NCBI RefSeq assembly: GCF_042652345.1
Contig: NZ_JBHSJJ010000004.1
Location: forward strand, 496,001 to 560,000
Origin: Negadavirga shengliensis
Lineage (GTDB): Bacteria; Bacteroidota; Bacteroidia; Cytophagales; Cyclobacteriaceae
Direction of reading: 5' to 3'
DNA length: 64,000 bases
The notes beneath the pieces are model-generated. The model saw only the letters and a list, made by a program, of their open reading frames with translations, was not told the origin of the DNA and ran no database searches. Shown piece by piece: positions 43,639 to 51,516 of this stretch. Position numbers and translations under genes: made by a program. Within the stretch, counting starts at the first letter, position 1, and each line of letters opens with the position of its first letter.

Positions 43639-45306
43639 ATGATAAGGAAAGTTGTTTTGATATTGTTTTTGGCTGGAAGCCCGCTCATGGCAGCGCTTTC
43701 TCAACAGACTCCCGGAGAAAGAGGGGAGATAAGGGACACGGAGTTTATAATCCGGAAAGACAGGGTTTTGACCCTGCCGAAGCAGCCAAGGGTCTTTGAA
43801 AGGACACCGAGTCTCCCTCCGGTAAGTTCAAGGGAGAATTATTCGTATTCGGTTCAGAACTTTTTTGTTGACCTTGACCCCGTAAAGTTAGACATTCAGC
43901 CCTTTACCAAGGCTTTTCCCCGGGAAGAGGCGGAGCAGTTCAGTACGTTTGGTAAACTGGGCTTCGGGAATTATTCATCCCCCTTGTTACAACTTCGAAT
44001 CCACAGCCTGCCGGATCCCGATATGAATTACGGTATTGACATCAGTCACCAGGGATTTTATGAAGGTCCGGTTGACGGTAAAAATTCTGCGGAAGACCAT
44101 AGTAAAGTGGATTTAACCGGAAGCCTTTTTAGAGATAATGTGGAGTTTTTTGGTAAACTCGGATTTCACAGGGACATGTACCATTTTTATGGATATACCC
44201 CTATTCCAGCCATAGAGATTGTTCCCGAGGACATCCGGCAGGTTTTCAACACCTTCAGGGCTACTGCGGGACTTAGAAAAATTGAACGGACAGAATCTTT
44301 TGACTTTGATGCGGCACTTGGTCTCAGGCTGTTTGCCGACCGTTATGAAGCGAGTGAAAATGAGGCCAGTATAAAGGCCCATGCTGGCTTCAGAGCCAAT
44401 GAATCCCTACATGGGGGAATCCATTCCCGTCTTTATTTTACGTCGCCTTCGGATATTACTTATTCGGATATCAACAGAAATTATTTCAAACTCAATCCTT
44501 ATATCGCTTTTCAGCAGGAGGGTTTTAAGATAAGAATCGGGGCAAACGTGGTGCAGGAGAATGATATCGTACCCAATAAAAACATGGACTTCCACATTTT
44601 CCCGGAAGCGTTTATTTCTTATCATTTTGTTCCGGGATTTGGGATATACGGCGCTTATGAAGGGGATGTGATCAGAAATACGTATTATGATTTTGTCATG
44701 GAAAATCCTTTTCTGGGACCTTCTGCACAGCTACGGAATACCATTCAAAACTACCAGGTGGATGCCGGTGTGACCGGAGCCATAAACGGGGAATTGACCT
44801 ATAAGGCGGGTTTTAAATACGGGGATTTTACCAACATGCATTTTTATGGAAACAATGTGCAGGATAGCACCCGTTTTCAGTTGATTTACGACGATGTGAC
44901 CACTGTGCTTCAGTACCACGTCAATGTGGGATACAACTTCGATGAAAACTATAAGCTGGATGCGTCGGCAAATTATTACCAATACACGTTATCTGAGCTT
45001 GCGGCCCCCTGGCACAGACCCGAATGGGAAATCAATATCACCAATACCTTCACACCTACCAAAAAATGGTTGATCAATGCCGATTTCCGGGCAATGGGGG
45101 GAATAGCGGCGGTGAACCTTGCCTCGGGGACCAGGGACACGCTGAAACCTATTCTGGATCTTAACCTTGGCGTGGACTATTCCATACATCCCCAGTTTTC
45201 CGTTTTTGCCGCAGGCAATAACCTGATGAACCAACGCTATGAAAGGTATTGGAATTACCGTGTAAGGGGCGCTCAGATAATAGGAGGGATCAGCTTTAAA
45301 TTTTAG
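43639..45306 (+). CDS. TonB-dependent-receptor-like outer-membrane barrel without plug
   Basis: A 555-residue outer-membrane protein. A signal peptide (1-22) is followed by an N-terminal linker, then regular beta strands to the end, which reads FAAGNNLMNQRYERYW and closes with SFKF, typical of TonB-dependent receptors. No plug domain or TonB box is evident, and the length is short for a receptor, so it may be a barrel of another kind. ATG 43639 is preferred to TTG 43630. It lies 16 bp after the TPR gene. Confidence 0.72.
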   Translation: MIRKVVLILFLAGSPLMAALSQQTPGERGEIRDTEFIIRKDRVLTLPKQPRVFERTPSLPPVSSRENYSYSVQNFFVDLDPVKLDIQPFTKAFPREEAEQFSTFGKLGFGNYSSPLLQLRIHSLPDPDMNYGIDISHQGFYEGPVDGKNSAEDHSKVDLTGSLFRDNVEFFGKLGFHRDMYHFYGYTPIPAIEIVPEDIRQVFNTFRATAGLRKIERTESFDFDAALGLRLFADRYEASENEASIKAHAGFRANESLHGGIHSRLYFTSPSDITYSDINRNYFKLNPYIAFQQEGFKIRIGANVVQENDIVPNKNMDFHIFPEAFISYHFVPGFGIYGAYEGDVIRNTYYDFVMENPFLGPSAQLRNTIQNYQVDAGVTGAINGELTYKAGFKYGDFTNMHFYGNNVQDSTRFQLIYDDVTTVLQYHVNVGYNFDENYKLDASANYYQYTLSELAAPWHRPEWEINITNTFTPTKKWLINADFRAMGGIAAVNLASGTRDTLKPILDLNLGVDYSIHPQFSVFAAGNNLMNQRYERYWNYRVRGAQIIGGISFKF

Positions 45307-45405
45307 TTGGAACGACAGGTCTTAAAAAAGGAATTAATAGACCCATTATTGGGGAATTGAAGGTTTTGCGTTAGTTTAGTACATTCAATTAAATGTATTT
45401 TTGAG

Positions 45406-46083
45406 ATGTCTGAAAAAAAATCCAACGATCATGAAAACCATTCCAATGAGGATGAGGATTTTGGCTTGCCTGAAGTGAACATCACCCCTTTAAGCGAGGT
45501 GCCCAAAAAGGAGGCCCGCGATACGGTTAAGGGTGCCGTACCGCCGCCCCCGGTTTCTGAACCCGCTGTCCATATAAAAAAGGAAACTTATGAGGTCACC
45601 GAAGACAGAAAACAAGGGAAAAAGCGTTCTTATATCATCCTGCTGATCCTGTTGGTGTTGCTTTTGGGTATAGGGTATGGACTTTATCATTTTAAGGTGA
45701 TCGATTGGCCCGGAACCCCTGAAAGCGAAGACACGGTAGCCGTTGAGAGGGAGGAGGAACCAGCGGCTCCTCCTGCTGATATGGAAATAGCTGAGGAGGA
45801 ACCGGAAGAGCCGGAAGAAATAAAATTAACAGAAATTACATCTAAAATAGATGTTCCCCGTTATTTTGTCGTAGTCGGAAGCTTTATTGACGACGATTTG
45901 GCAAGAGACTATTCTGAAAAACTCAATAAAATGGGAAAAAACACCTTTTTGATCCATCCCTATGGAGATATAGCCTTCTACAGACTTTCTGTAGGACAAT
46001 TTGAGAATTTGGATTCGGCATTGGCAACAATCGACGAAGTCCGGTCCGATTTTGAAGAAAATTTATGGGTACTCAAATATTAA
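45406..46083 (+). CDS. SPOR-domain inner-membrane protein
   Basis: A 225-residue protein: an N-terminal hydrophilic part (1-68), one transmembrane helix (69-90, YIILLILLVLLLGIGYGLYH), an acidic Pro/Glu-rich linker (95-145) and a C-terminal SPOR domain (about 148-225, DVPRYFVVVGSFIDDDLARDY). SPOR domains bind denuded glycan strands of peptidoglycan. Its place between the barrel and ExbB genes suggests it ties the complex to the cell wall. Confidence 0.88.
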   Translation: MSEKKSNDHENHSNEDEDFGLPEVNITPLSEVPKKEARDTVKGAVPPPPVSEPAVHIKKETYEVTEDRKQGKKRSYIILLILLVLLLGIGYGLYHFKVIDWPGTPESEDTVAVEREEEPAAPPADMEIAEEEPEEPEEIKLTEITSKIDVPRYFVVVGSFIDDDLARDYSEKLNKMGKNTFLIHPYGDIAFYRLSVGQFENLDSALATIDEVRSDFEENLWVLKY

Positions 46084-46084
46084 T

Positions 46085-46786
46085 ATGATCTTACTACAAA
46101 CTTTGTCAACCACCGGTGACCAACAGGTTATCGACACCCTGGCCAATATTGAAGATGCGACTGGCAGCAGCATAGGCCTCATGGATCTGCTCATAAGAGG
46201 AGGATACATGATGATACCCCTCTACGCCCTTTTTGTTCTGGCTATTTTTATTTTTGTGGAGCGGCTGATCACCTTGAAAAAGGCGGCCAAAACGCCCAAA
46301 GGAATGGTAGATCAAGTCAAAATGATGGTACAAAGCGGAAATATTCAACAGGCCAGAATGATCTGCCAGGGAGAGGAAACCCCGGTGGCCCATATGATTG
46401 CGAAAGGGCTTGAGCGAATAGGACATCCACTGAAAAACATAGAGGTAGCCATAGAAAACGTGGGCAAAATAGAAATCTACAAGCTTGAAAAAAATCTCGG
46501 GTTACTGGCCACGGTTTCCGGTGCCGCCCCGATGATCGGATTTCTCGGGACAGTGGCGGGGATGATCCGCGCCTTCATAGGTGTGGCTCAGGAAGAAGGG
46601 ATGGTATCCCCTAAACTGCTTTCTACGGGGATTTATGAGGCGATGATCACCACGGCTACAGGACTGGTGGTGGGGATCCTGGCTTATTTAGGATACAATT
46701 ACTTGGTTACCCAGGTTTCCAAACTCATCCATAATATGGAATACACCACCATAGAGTTTATGGACCTGTTACAAGACAAGAAATAA
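46085..46786 (+). CDS. MotA/TolQ/ExbB proton channel family protein
   Basis: A 233-residue inner-membrane protein with three hydrophobic helices (about 35-55, 135-160, 175-205) and the family core LLATVSGAAPMIGFLGTVAGMI. With ExbD it forms a proton-driven motor that powers TonB or TolA. The start at ATG 46085 is preferred, since longer frames run back into the SPOR gene. The stop is followed by 1 bp and the ExbD start. Confidence 0.93.
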   Translation: MILLQTLSTTGDQQVIDTLANIEDATGSSIGLMDLLIRGGYMMIPLYALFVLAIFIFVERLITLKKAAKTPKGMVDQVKMMVQSGNIQQARMICQGEETPVAHMIAKGLERIGHPLKNIEVAIENVGKIEIYKLEKNLGLLATVSGAAPMIGFLGTVAGMIRAFIGVAQEEGMVSPKLLSTGIYEAMITTATGLVVGILAYLGYNYLVTQVSKLIHNMEYTTIEFMDLLQDKK

Positions 46787-46787
46787 A

Positions 46788-47180
46788 ATGGCACTTCAAT
46801 CCAAAAATAAGATAGAGGCCGCTTTCAGCATGTCTTCCATGACAGACATCATCTTTCTGCTGTTGATATTTTTTATGCTGACCTCTTCATTCATTACCCC
46901 GTCCGGATTACCGGTAAACCTGCCTTCGAGCGAAACGTCCGATATCGTCATGCAGGAGGTTACCGTCAGCGTCACCAAAGATCTTCAATTTTCGGTCAAT
47001 GACAGACGGGTGGACCGAAATGAAATTAAAAATGAACTGACCGCGTTATTAAAGGAAAATAAAGGTCATGTGGTCCTTCATATTGATAAAGAGGTTCCTG
47101 TGGAATACCTCGTCGAAATAGGAGGGATTGCGGCCACGCTAGAAGCTAATGTTTCTATAGCAACTAAACCTTTTAAATAA
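46788..47180 (+). CDS. ExbD/TolR family protein
   Basis: A 130-residue inner-membrane protein with one transmembrane helix (about 18-38). The conserved membrane Asp is Asp20 in SMTDIIFLLLIFFML. The periplasmic domain follows. It partners the ExbB-like protein 1 bp upstream and precedes TonB by 3 bp. Confidence 0.93.
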   Translation: MALQSKNKIEAAFSMSSMTDIIFLLLIFFMLTSSFITPSGLPVNLPSSETSDIVMQEVTVSVTKDLQFSVNDRRVDRNEIKNELTALLKENKGHVVLHIDKEVPVEYLVEIGGIAATLEANVSIATKPFK

Positions 47181-47183
47181 ATC

Positions 47184-48149
47184 ATGCAAGTCTGGGAAGG
47201 AAAAGAAGGAGAATACAACAACAACCGCAAGGCATTGATCATTACTTTTGTCGTCAATGTCCTGTTGCTGGTAGCCTTGTATTTTATCGTGGTGTGGCGA
47301 TCTCCCGTACCGCCGATGTCTCAATTCGGGCTGGAACTGAATCTGGGCTTTACGGATGCGGGAAGCGGCAGCAACCAAACCACCATGCCCCCTTCCGAAG
47401 TACAGGACAGGGCTACAGAAACACCCGCGCCGGGGGATCCTGCCCCCCAACAGACAGAGACAGTTGTACCACCGGTTTCCCCTTCACAACCTGCTGCTTC
47501 CAAGCCGCAACCCACTGAAGCGCCCAAATCTTTTGAAGCAAGGTCTAAGGTGCCAAGTCCTCTGAGGGGAAATGAAGAAGCATCGGAAGCCCCCAAGGAA
47601 GCTGAGAAAAAGGCGGAGACAGCTCCGCCCACCACAAAACCTGCGGAAGCAGAAAAAGAAGTGGAAAAACCCGCCGAAAAACCGGCTGAAGAAAAGCCAA
47701 AAGTGGACCCAAGGGCCATCTTTGGGGCTGGTGGGACCTCTGGAAGTGGACAACAGCCTTCCTCAGGAAGCAATCAGGGCAATACTGCCCAGCGTGGTGA
47801 TGAAGGCAAGCCCCAAGGCACGGTGGATGGCAGGTCTATATTGCAGTCCGGAAAAGGAAATACAGGTGATGGTGCAGGTTATAACCTGGAACTTGCGGGA
47901 TGGGATTTTGCCTCCAAACCCAACATCAATGACAACATTTCTAACAGAAACGGCAAAATTGTTTTCAGGATTACCGTAGACGATAATGGAAAGATTGTTC
48001 AGGCTATACCATTGGAATACAATGTCAGTAATGAAGTCCTCACTTATTACCGTTCCGTGGTCAACCAGCTTTCCTTCAAAAGACAAAGCGGCAACCCTAC
48101 CGCCGAATATTCCACAGGTAGGATAACTTTTATCATTAAAGTAGATTAA
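47184..48149 (+). CDS. TonB/TolA-like energy transducer
   Basis: A 321-residue protein with an N-terminal transmembrane helix (about 15-35), a long Pro/Glu/Lys/Ala-rich spacer (65-175), a Gly/Ser/Gln-rich section and a C-terminal TonB-like fold (about 235-321, NGKIVFRITVDDNGKIVQAI). It is expected to carry energy from ExbB/ExbD across the periplasm. The C-terminus lacks the usual Tyr-Pro motif, so the partner may not be a classic receptor. It ends the envelope gene run. Confidence 0.85.
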   Translation: MQVWEGKEGEYNNNRKALIITFVVNVLLLVALYFIVVWRSPVPPMSQFGLELNLGFTDAGSGSNQTTMPPSEVQDRATETPAPGDPAPQQTETVVPPVSPSQPAASKPQPTEAPKSFEARSKVPSPLRGNEEASEAPKEAEKKAETAPPTTKPAEAEKEVEKPAEKPAEEKPKVDPRAIFGAGGTSGSGQQPSSGSNQGNTAQRGDEGKPQGTVDGRSILQSGKGNTGDGAGYNLELAGWDFASKPNINDNISNRNGKIVFRITVDDNGKIVQAIPLEYNVSNEVLTYYRSVVNQLSFKRQSGNPTAEYSTGRITFIIKVD

Positions 48150-48160
48150 CGAAGACCTGT

Positions 48161-49462
48161 ATGAACTATAAGGAAACTTTGGACTTTTTGTTCAATGCAC
48201 TTCCGATGTACCAAAGGGTAGGGGCTCCGGCTTTTAAAAAGGACCTGGGCAATACCATACGGCTGTGCGAACGCTTGGGAAATCCTCAGACCCGGTTTAA
48301 AAGTATACATATCGCAGGCACCAATGGCAAAGGCAGTACTGCACATGCCCTGGCCTCTGTTCTTCAGGAGTCAGGCTATAAAACCGCACTGTATACTTCC
48401 CCTCATCTCAAATCTTTTAGGGAGAGAATAAAAATCAACGGAAAAGAGATCCCGGAGAAGGCAGTGATCCATTTTGTGGAAGACCATAAAGATTTTCTGG
48501 AAGATCTGAAACCGAGTTTTTTTGAGATGACGGTGGCTTTGGCATTTCAGCATTTTGCAGAGCAAAAGGTCGATTATGCCGTGGTGGAAGTCGGCATGGG
48601 AGGAAGGTTTGACAGCACCAATGTCCTGGTTCCGGAACTCTCGGTCATTACCAGCATAGGCATGGACCATATCCAGTTTTTGGGAGACCGATTGGAAAAA
48701 ATCGCCTTCGAAAAAGCGGGGATCATCAAACAGGGTGTGCCCGTTATCATTGGCCAAACACATCCGGAGACCATGCCGGTTTTTAAAGAGGTGGCCCATT
48801 GCCAAAAAGCCCCCATCATCTTTGCGGATCAGCATGTGAAGGTCATGCCGGGAGAACGGGTCAAAAAATTGGCACTCGGTTCTAAAATGGAATACTCCCT
48901 AGTATGGGATGGCCACAAAGAGAAAGTTTTGCTGGATTTACTGGGCTCCTACCAAGTACAAAACCTGCCGGCTATCTGGCTGGCCATTCAGCAGCTGCAA
49001 AAGATGGGTGTCGCCATGGATATGCGCCCTATGAAAAAAGGGTTGTCCAACATCGTTGAAAATACGGGCCTTAAAGGCAGGTGGCAGATATTGTCGGATA
49101 GACCGTTGGTCATTTGTGATACAGGACATAATATTGACGGCGTAAGAGCGGTCGTTGACCAAATAAAAACCATGCGCTATCAGCAACTTTACATGGTTTG
49201 GGGAATGGTAAATGACAAGGATGTGGACGGGGTGCTTGCCCTGTTGCCTAAAAAGGCCCATTATATATTTTGTCAGGCCCAACTCCCCAGGGCAATGCCA
49301 GCAGACGCGCTGAAAGAAAAAGCAAAAGCCTTTGGCATAGACGGCGTGGCTATAGATGACGTGAACGAAGCCATAGCTTACGCAAAAAGAAAAGCCACAC
49401 CCGATGATTTTATTTTTGTAGGAGGAAGTACTTTTGTCGTCGCTGAAATCAACGATCTTTAG
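48161..49462 (+). CDS. folC: Dihydrofolate/folylpolyglutamate synthase
   Basis: A 433-residue Mur-ligase-like enzyme that adds glutamate to dihydropteroate or folates. The ATP-binding loop is HIAGTNGKGSTAHALASVL; the metal-ligand region is FEMTVALAFQHFAEQKVDYAV and VEVGMGGRFDSTN; the CDTGHNIDGVRAVVDQI motif is in the C-terminal domain. It starts 11 bp after tonB and precedes trmB directly. Confidence 0.95.
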   Translation: MNYKETLDFLFNALPMYQRVGAPAFKKDLGNTIRLCERLGNPQTRFKSIHIAGTNGKGSTAHALASVLQESGYKTALYTSPHLKSFRERIKINGKEIPEKAVIHFVEDHKDFLEDLKPSFFEMTVALAFQHFAEQKVDYAVVEVGMGGRFDSTNVLVPELSVITSIGMDHIQFLGDRLEKIAFEKAGIIKQGVPVIIGQTHPETMPVFKEVAHCQKAPIIFADQHVKVMPGERVKKLALGSKMEYSLVWDGHKEKVLLDLLGSYQVQNLPAIWLAIQQLQKMGVAMDMRPMKKGLSNIVENTGLKGRWQILSDRPLVICDTGHNIDGVRAVVDQIKTMRYQQLYMVWGMVNDKDVDGVLALLPKKAHYIFCQAQLPRAMPADALKEKAKAFGIDGVAIDDVNEAIAYAKRKATPDDFIFVGGSTFVVAEINDL

Positions 49463-49463
49463 A

Positions 49464-50123
49464 ATGGGAAGAAAAAAACTGGAGCGGTTTAAACAAAACG
49501 AAGCCAATCCTATCGTAGTGCAACCGGGCAAACCGGTTTTTGAAACTGTAAAAGGCAACTGGAACAAGATCCAGTTTGAAAAGGATCTCCCCCTGGTAGT
49601 TGAACTGGCCTGTGGCAGAGGGGAATTTACCGTGGGACTTGCCAGGGAATACCCCCGAAACAACTTTATCGGCGTGGATATCAAAGGTTCCAGGATATGG
49701 AAGGGAAGTACCATTGCCAGCGAATCGGGATTGACCAACGTGGCTTTTTTAAGGACCCAGATCGAGTTGTTGAGCGATGCATTTGAAGAGGGGGAAATTT
49801 CAGAAATCTGGATCACGTTTCCCGATCCCCGGCCAAAAGACCGGGATGAAAAAAGGCGGTTGACATCTCCAAAGTTTCTGGAAATGTTCAAAAAGTTGTT
49901 GGTAAAAAGAGGTGTGATCCACCTTAAAACAGATAATACCGGCCTTTATGAATATACCCAGATGGTCCTTTGCGCGAGACAGGACGTGAAGGTATTAAAG
50001 GACACTTCGGACTTTTACCGGTCTCCCTGGAAAGATGACCATCACGGTATCATGACGCGGTATGAAAAAATGTTTATGGAAAAAGGGGAAAGCATCAAAT
50101 ACCTCCAGTTTATGTTTACATGA
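49464..50123 (+). CDS. trmB: tRNA (guanosine(46)-N7)-methyltransferase
   Basis: A 219-residue SAM-dependent methyltransferase forming m7G46 in the tRNA variable loop. SAM-binding segment VVELACGRGEFTVGLA, NFIGVDIKGSRIWKG, and the motif ITFPDPRPKDRDEKRRL are diagnostic. ATG 49464 is preferred to 49434, which overlaps folC; it starts 1 bp after the folC stop. Confidence 0.94.
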   Translation: MGRKKLERFKQNEANPIVVQPGKPVFETVKGNWNKIQFEKDLPLVVELACGRGEFTVGLAREYPRNNFIGVDIKGSRIWKGSTIASESGLTNVAFLRTQIELLSDAFEEGEISEIWITFPDPRPKDRDEKRRLTSPKFLEMFKKLLVKRGVIHLKTDNTGLYEYTQMVLCARQDVKVLKDTSDFYRSPWKDDHHGIMTRYEKMFMEKGESIKYLQFMFT

Positions 50124-50143
50124 TCCGGGATAAAGAAGCGTCA

Positions 50144-50773
50144 TCAATCCTCGATTTCCAGGGCTTCCAGTATCTCCGCGAGTTCATCAAAATCCTTGAT
50201 ACCCGGTTTGATTTCATGGCCGCCCTTCATGTTTATTCCTTTTACCCCGGTTTGGGCCACCAGGGTTTCTACATTCCCTGCGTCGAATCCAAAGCCCAAA
50301 AGGACTTCACAGCTGGCGGCAAGGTTTTTCACCCCTTTCCAGGTGGTCTCATCCACTTGAAAACCGTTTTCGGATTCCAACAACAGGATGATTCCGTGCT
50401 CACCAAAACTGGAAACAATCGTGTTTAGCTTTTCCAAATCATCGTTTGAATGAACGGTTTGTTTAAGGATCAGTTGATAGCCCGAATTATATAGCATCTG
50501 GATATGGGCCGGTTCTTCTATCTGGATATAGGTAATGCCCTCATAATCCATCAATGTTTCCAGGATGTTTTCAGGATGGCTCACCCGAAACTCAGCGGCA
50601 TATTCCAGGCCGGAAAGCCAGTCTGTGATTTCTTTGTAGGTAGCGGGGCTTACAAAATATTCATCATTTTCCTCAAGCGAAAAACCCATCAGGTCCACAT
50701 ACATCCCTGCACAATAGCGGGCGTCACTTAAGTTGTTTACATTGCCTATCTTTACAAAAGTTTTTAAAGCCAT
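50144..50773 (-). CDS. TrpF-like protein lacking catalytic residues
   Basis: A 209-residue TIM-barrel protein resembling phosphoribosylanthranilate isomerase. The first strand VKIGNVNNLSDARYCAG matches TrpF KICGITxxxDA but the base Cys is Gly10. The acid of the LLD strand is Glu133 (ILLLESENG) rather than Asp. LGFGFDAGNVETL and INMKGGHEIKPGIKDFDEL match the TrpF phosphate-binding end. Catalysis as TrpF is therefore unlikely; it may bind a phosphorylated ligand or have a new role. No other trp gene is adjacent. Confidence 0.75.
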   Translation of the reverse strand: MALKTFVKIGNVNNLSDARYCAGMYVDLMGFSLEENDEYFVSPATYKEITDWLSGLEYAAEFRVSHPENILETLMDYEGITYIQIEEPAHIQMLYNSGYQLILKQTVHSNDDLEKLNTIVSSFGEHGIILLLESENGFQVDETTWKGVKNLAASCEVLLGFGFDAGNVETLVAQTGVKGINMKGGHEIKPGIKDFDELAEILEALEIED

Positions 50774-50814
50774 TTTAATTTGATCGATTATTTGTGTAAT
50801 TTTTCAACGGTTCT

Positions 50815-50822
50815 CAAAGATA
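50815..50822 (-). promoter_or_regulatory. Putative -7 box of TrpF-like gene
   Basis: The minus strand reads TATCTTTG, an exact TAnnTTTG match, 42-49 bp upstream of the ATG at 50773. No -33 box found. Confidence 0.45.
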
Positions 50823-50826
50823 AAGA

Positions 50827-51516
50827 ATGAATGTTTTTGATAAAAGGTATTGGATAAGCCTGTCCTTGTTTTTCCTCTGGAGCTGTCAGACAGAAAGGGA
50901 AGAACCCACGGTGGTGGATATGGATTATTATCCATTGGAAACAGGTAAATTCTGGGTGTATGAAGTTAACGAAACGATATACTTTGGAGAGGGTGATTAT
51001 GAAGAAATTCATTATTTTTACCGGGATGAAATCACTGAGCTGTACATCAATGAAGCTGGGGAATCTGTGTACATCGTGAACAGACAAAGATCGGAGGACA
51101 GGACAGAATGGACAAATAAGCAGGTATACGCACTGAGAGTAAGTGATAACCGGCTCATCAGATTGAGCGATAATTTGCAGGAAATCATCCTGGTTTTCCC
51201 GTTGCGGGTGAATCTGGAATGGGACGCCAACGGGGCCAATTCCCATGCACCCCATGTTTATACCCTCGATGCGGAAGGGCCTTATGTGGTAAAAAACAGG
51301 TATTTTCCCAGTACAGTGAGGGTTTTACACAATGATGAAGATGATATGATTACCATCCGGGATATTCGATATAACATCTATGCTGAAGGCGTGGGATTGG
51401 TTGAAAGCTACTATGAAGTTTTTAACTACTGTACCCGAAACGACTGCCTTGGAGAACAAATCATACAGAACGGACGTTTGACACATTTGAAATTGGTATC
51501 TGATGGCAGCATATAA
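50827..51516 (+). CDS. Lipoprotein of unknown function
   Basis: A 229-residue protein with a signal ending in the lipobox LWSC, so it is probably lipid-anchored. The rest is beta-strand rich with no recognised domain (YYPLETGKFWVYEVNET and a Cys pair near the C-terminus, YCTRNDC). Its stop overlaps the start of the subtilase gene by 14 bp, so the two are co-expressed. The lipoprotein may assist or inhibit the protease; that is inference. Confidence 0.75.
   Translation: MNVFDKRYWISLSLFFLWSCQTEREEPTVVDMDYYPLETGKFWVYEVNETIYFGEGDYEEIHYFYRDEITELYINEAGESVYIVNRQRSEDRTEWTNKQVYALRVSDNRLIRLSDNLQEIILVFPLRVNLEWDANGANSHAPHVYTLDAEGPYVVKNRYFPSTVRVLHNDEDDMITIRDIRYNIYAEGVGLVESYYEVFNYCTRNDCLGEQIIQNGRLTHLKLVSDGSI

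Noticed and set aside
43639..45306. Calling the barrel a full TonB-dependent receptor
   Set aside because: No plug domain or TonB box could be seen, so only a receptor-like barrel is claimed.
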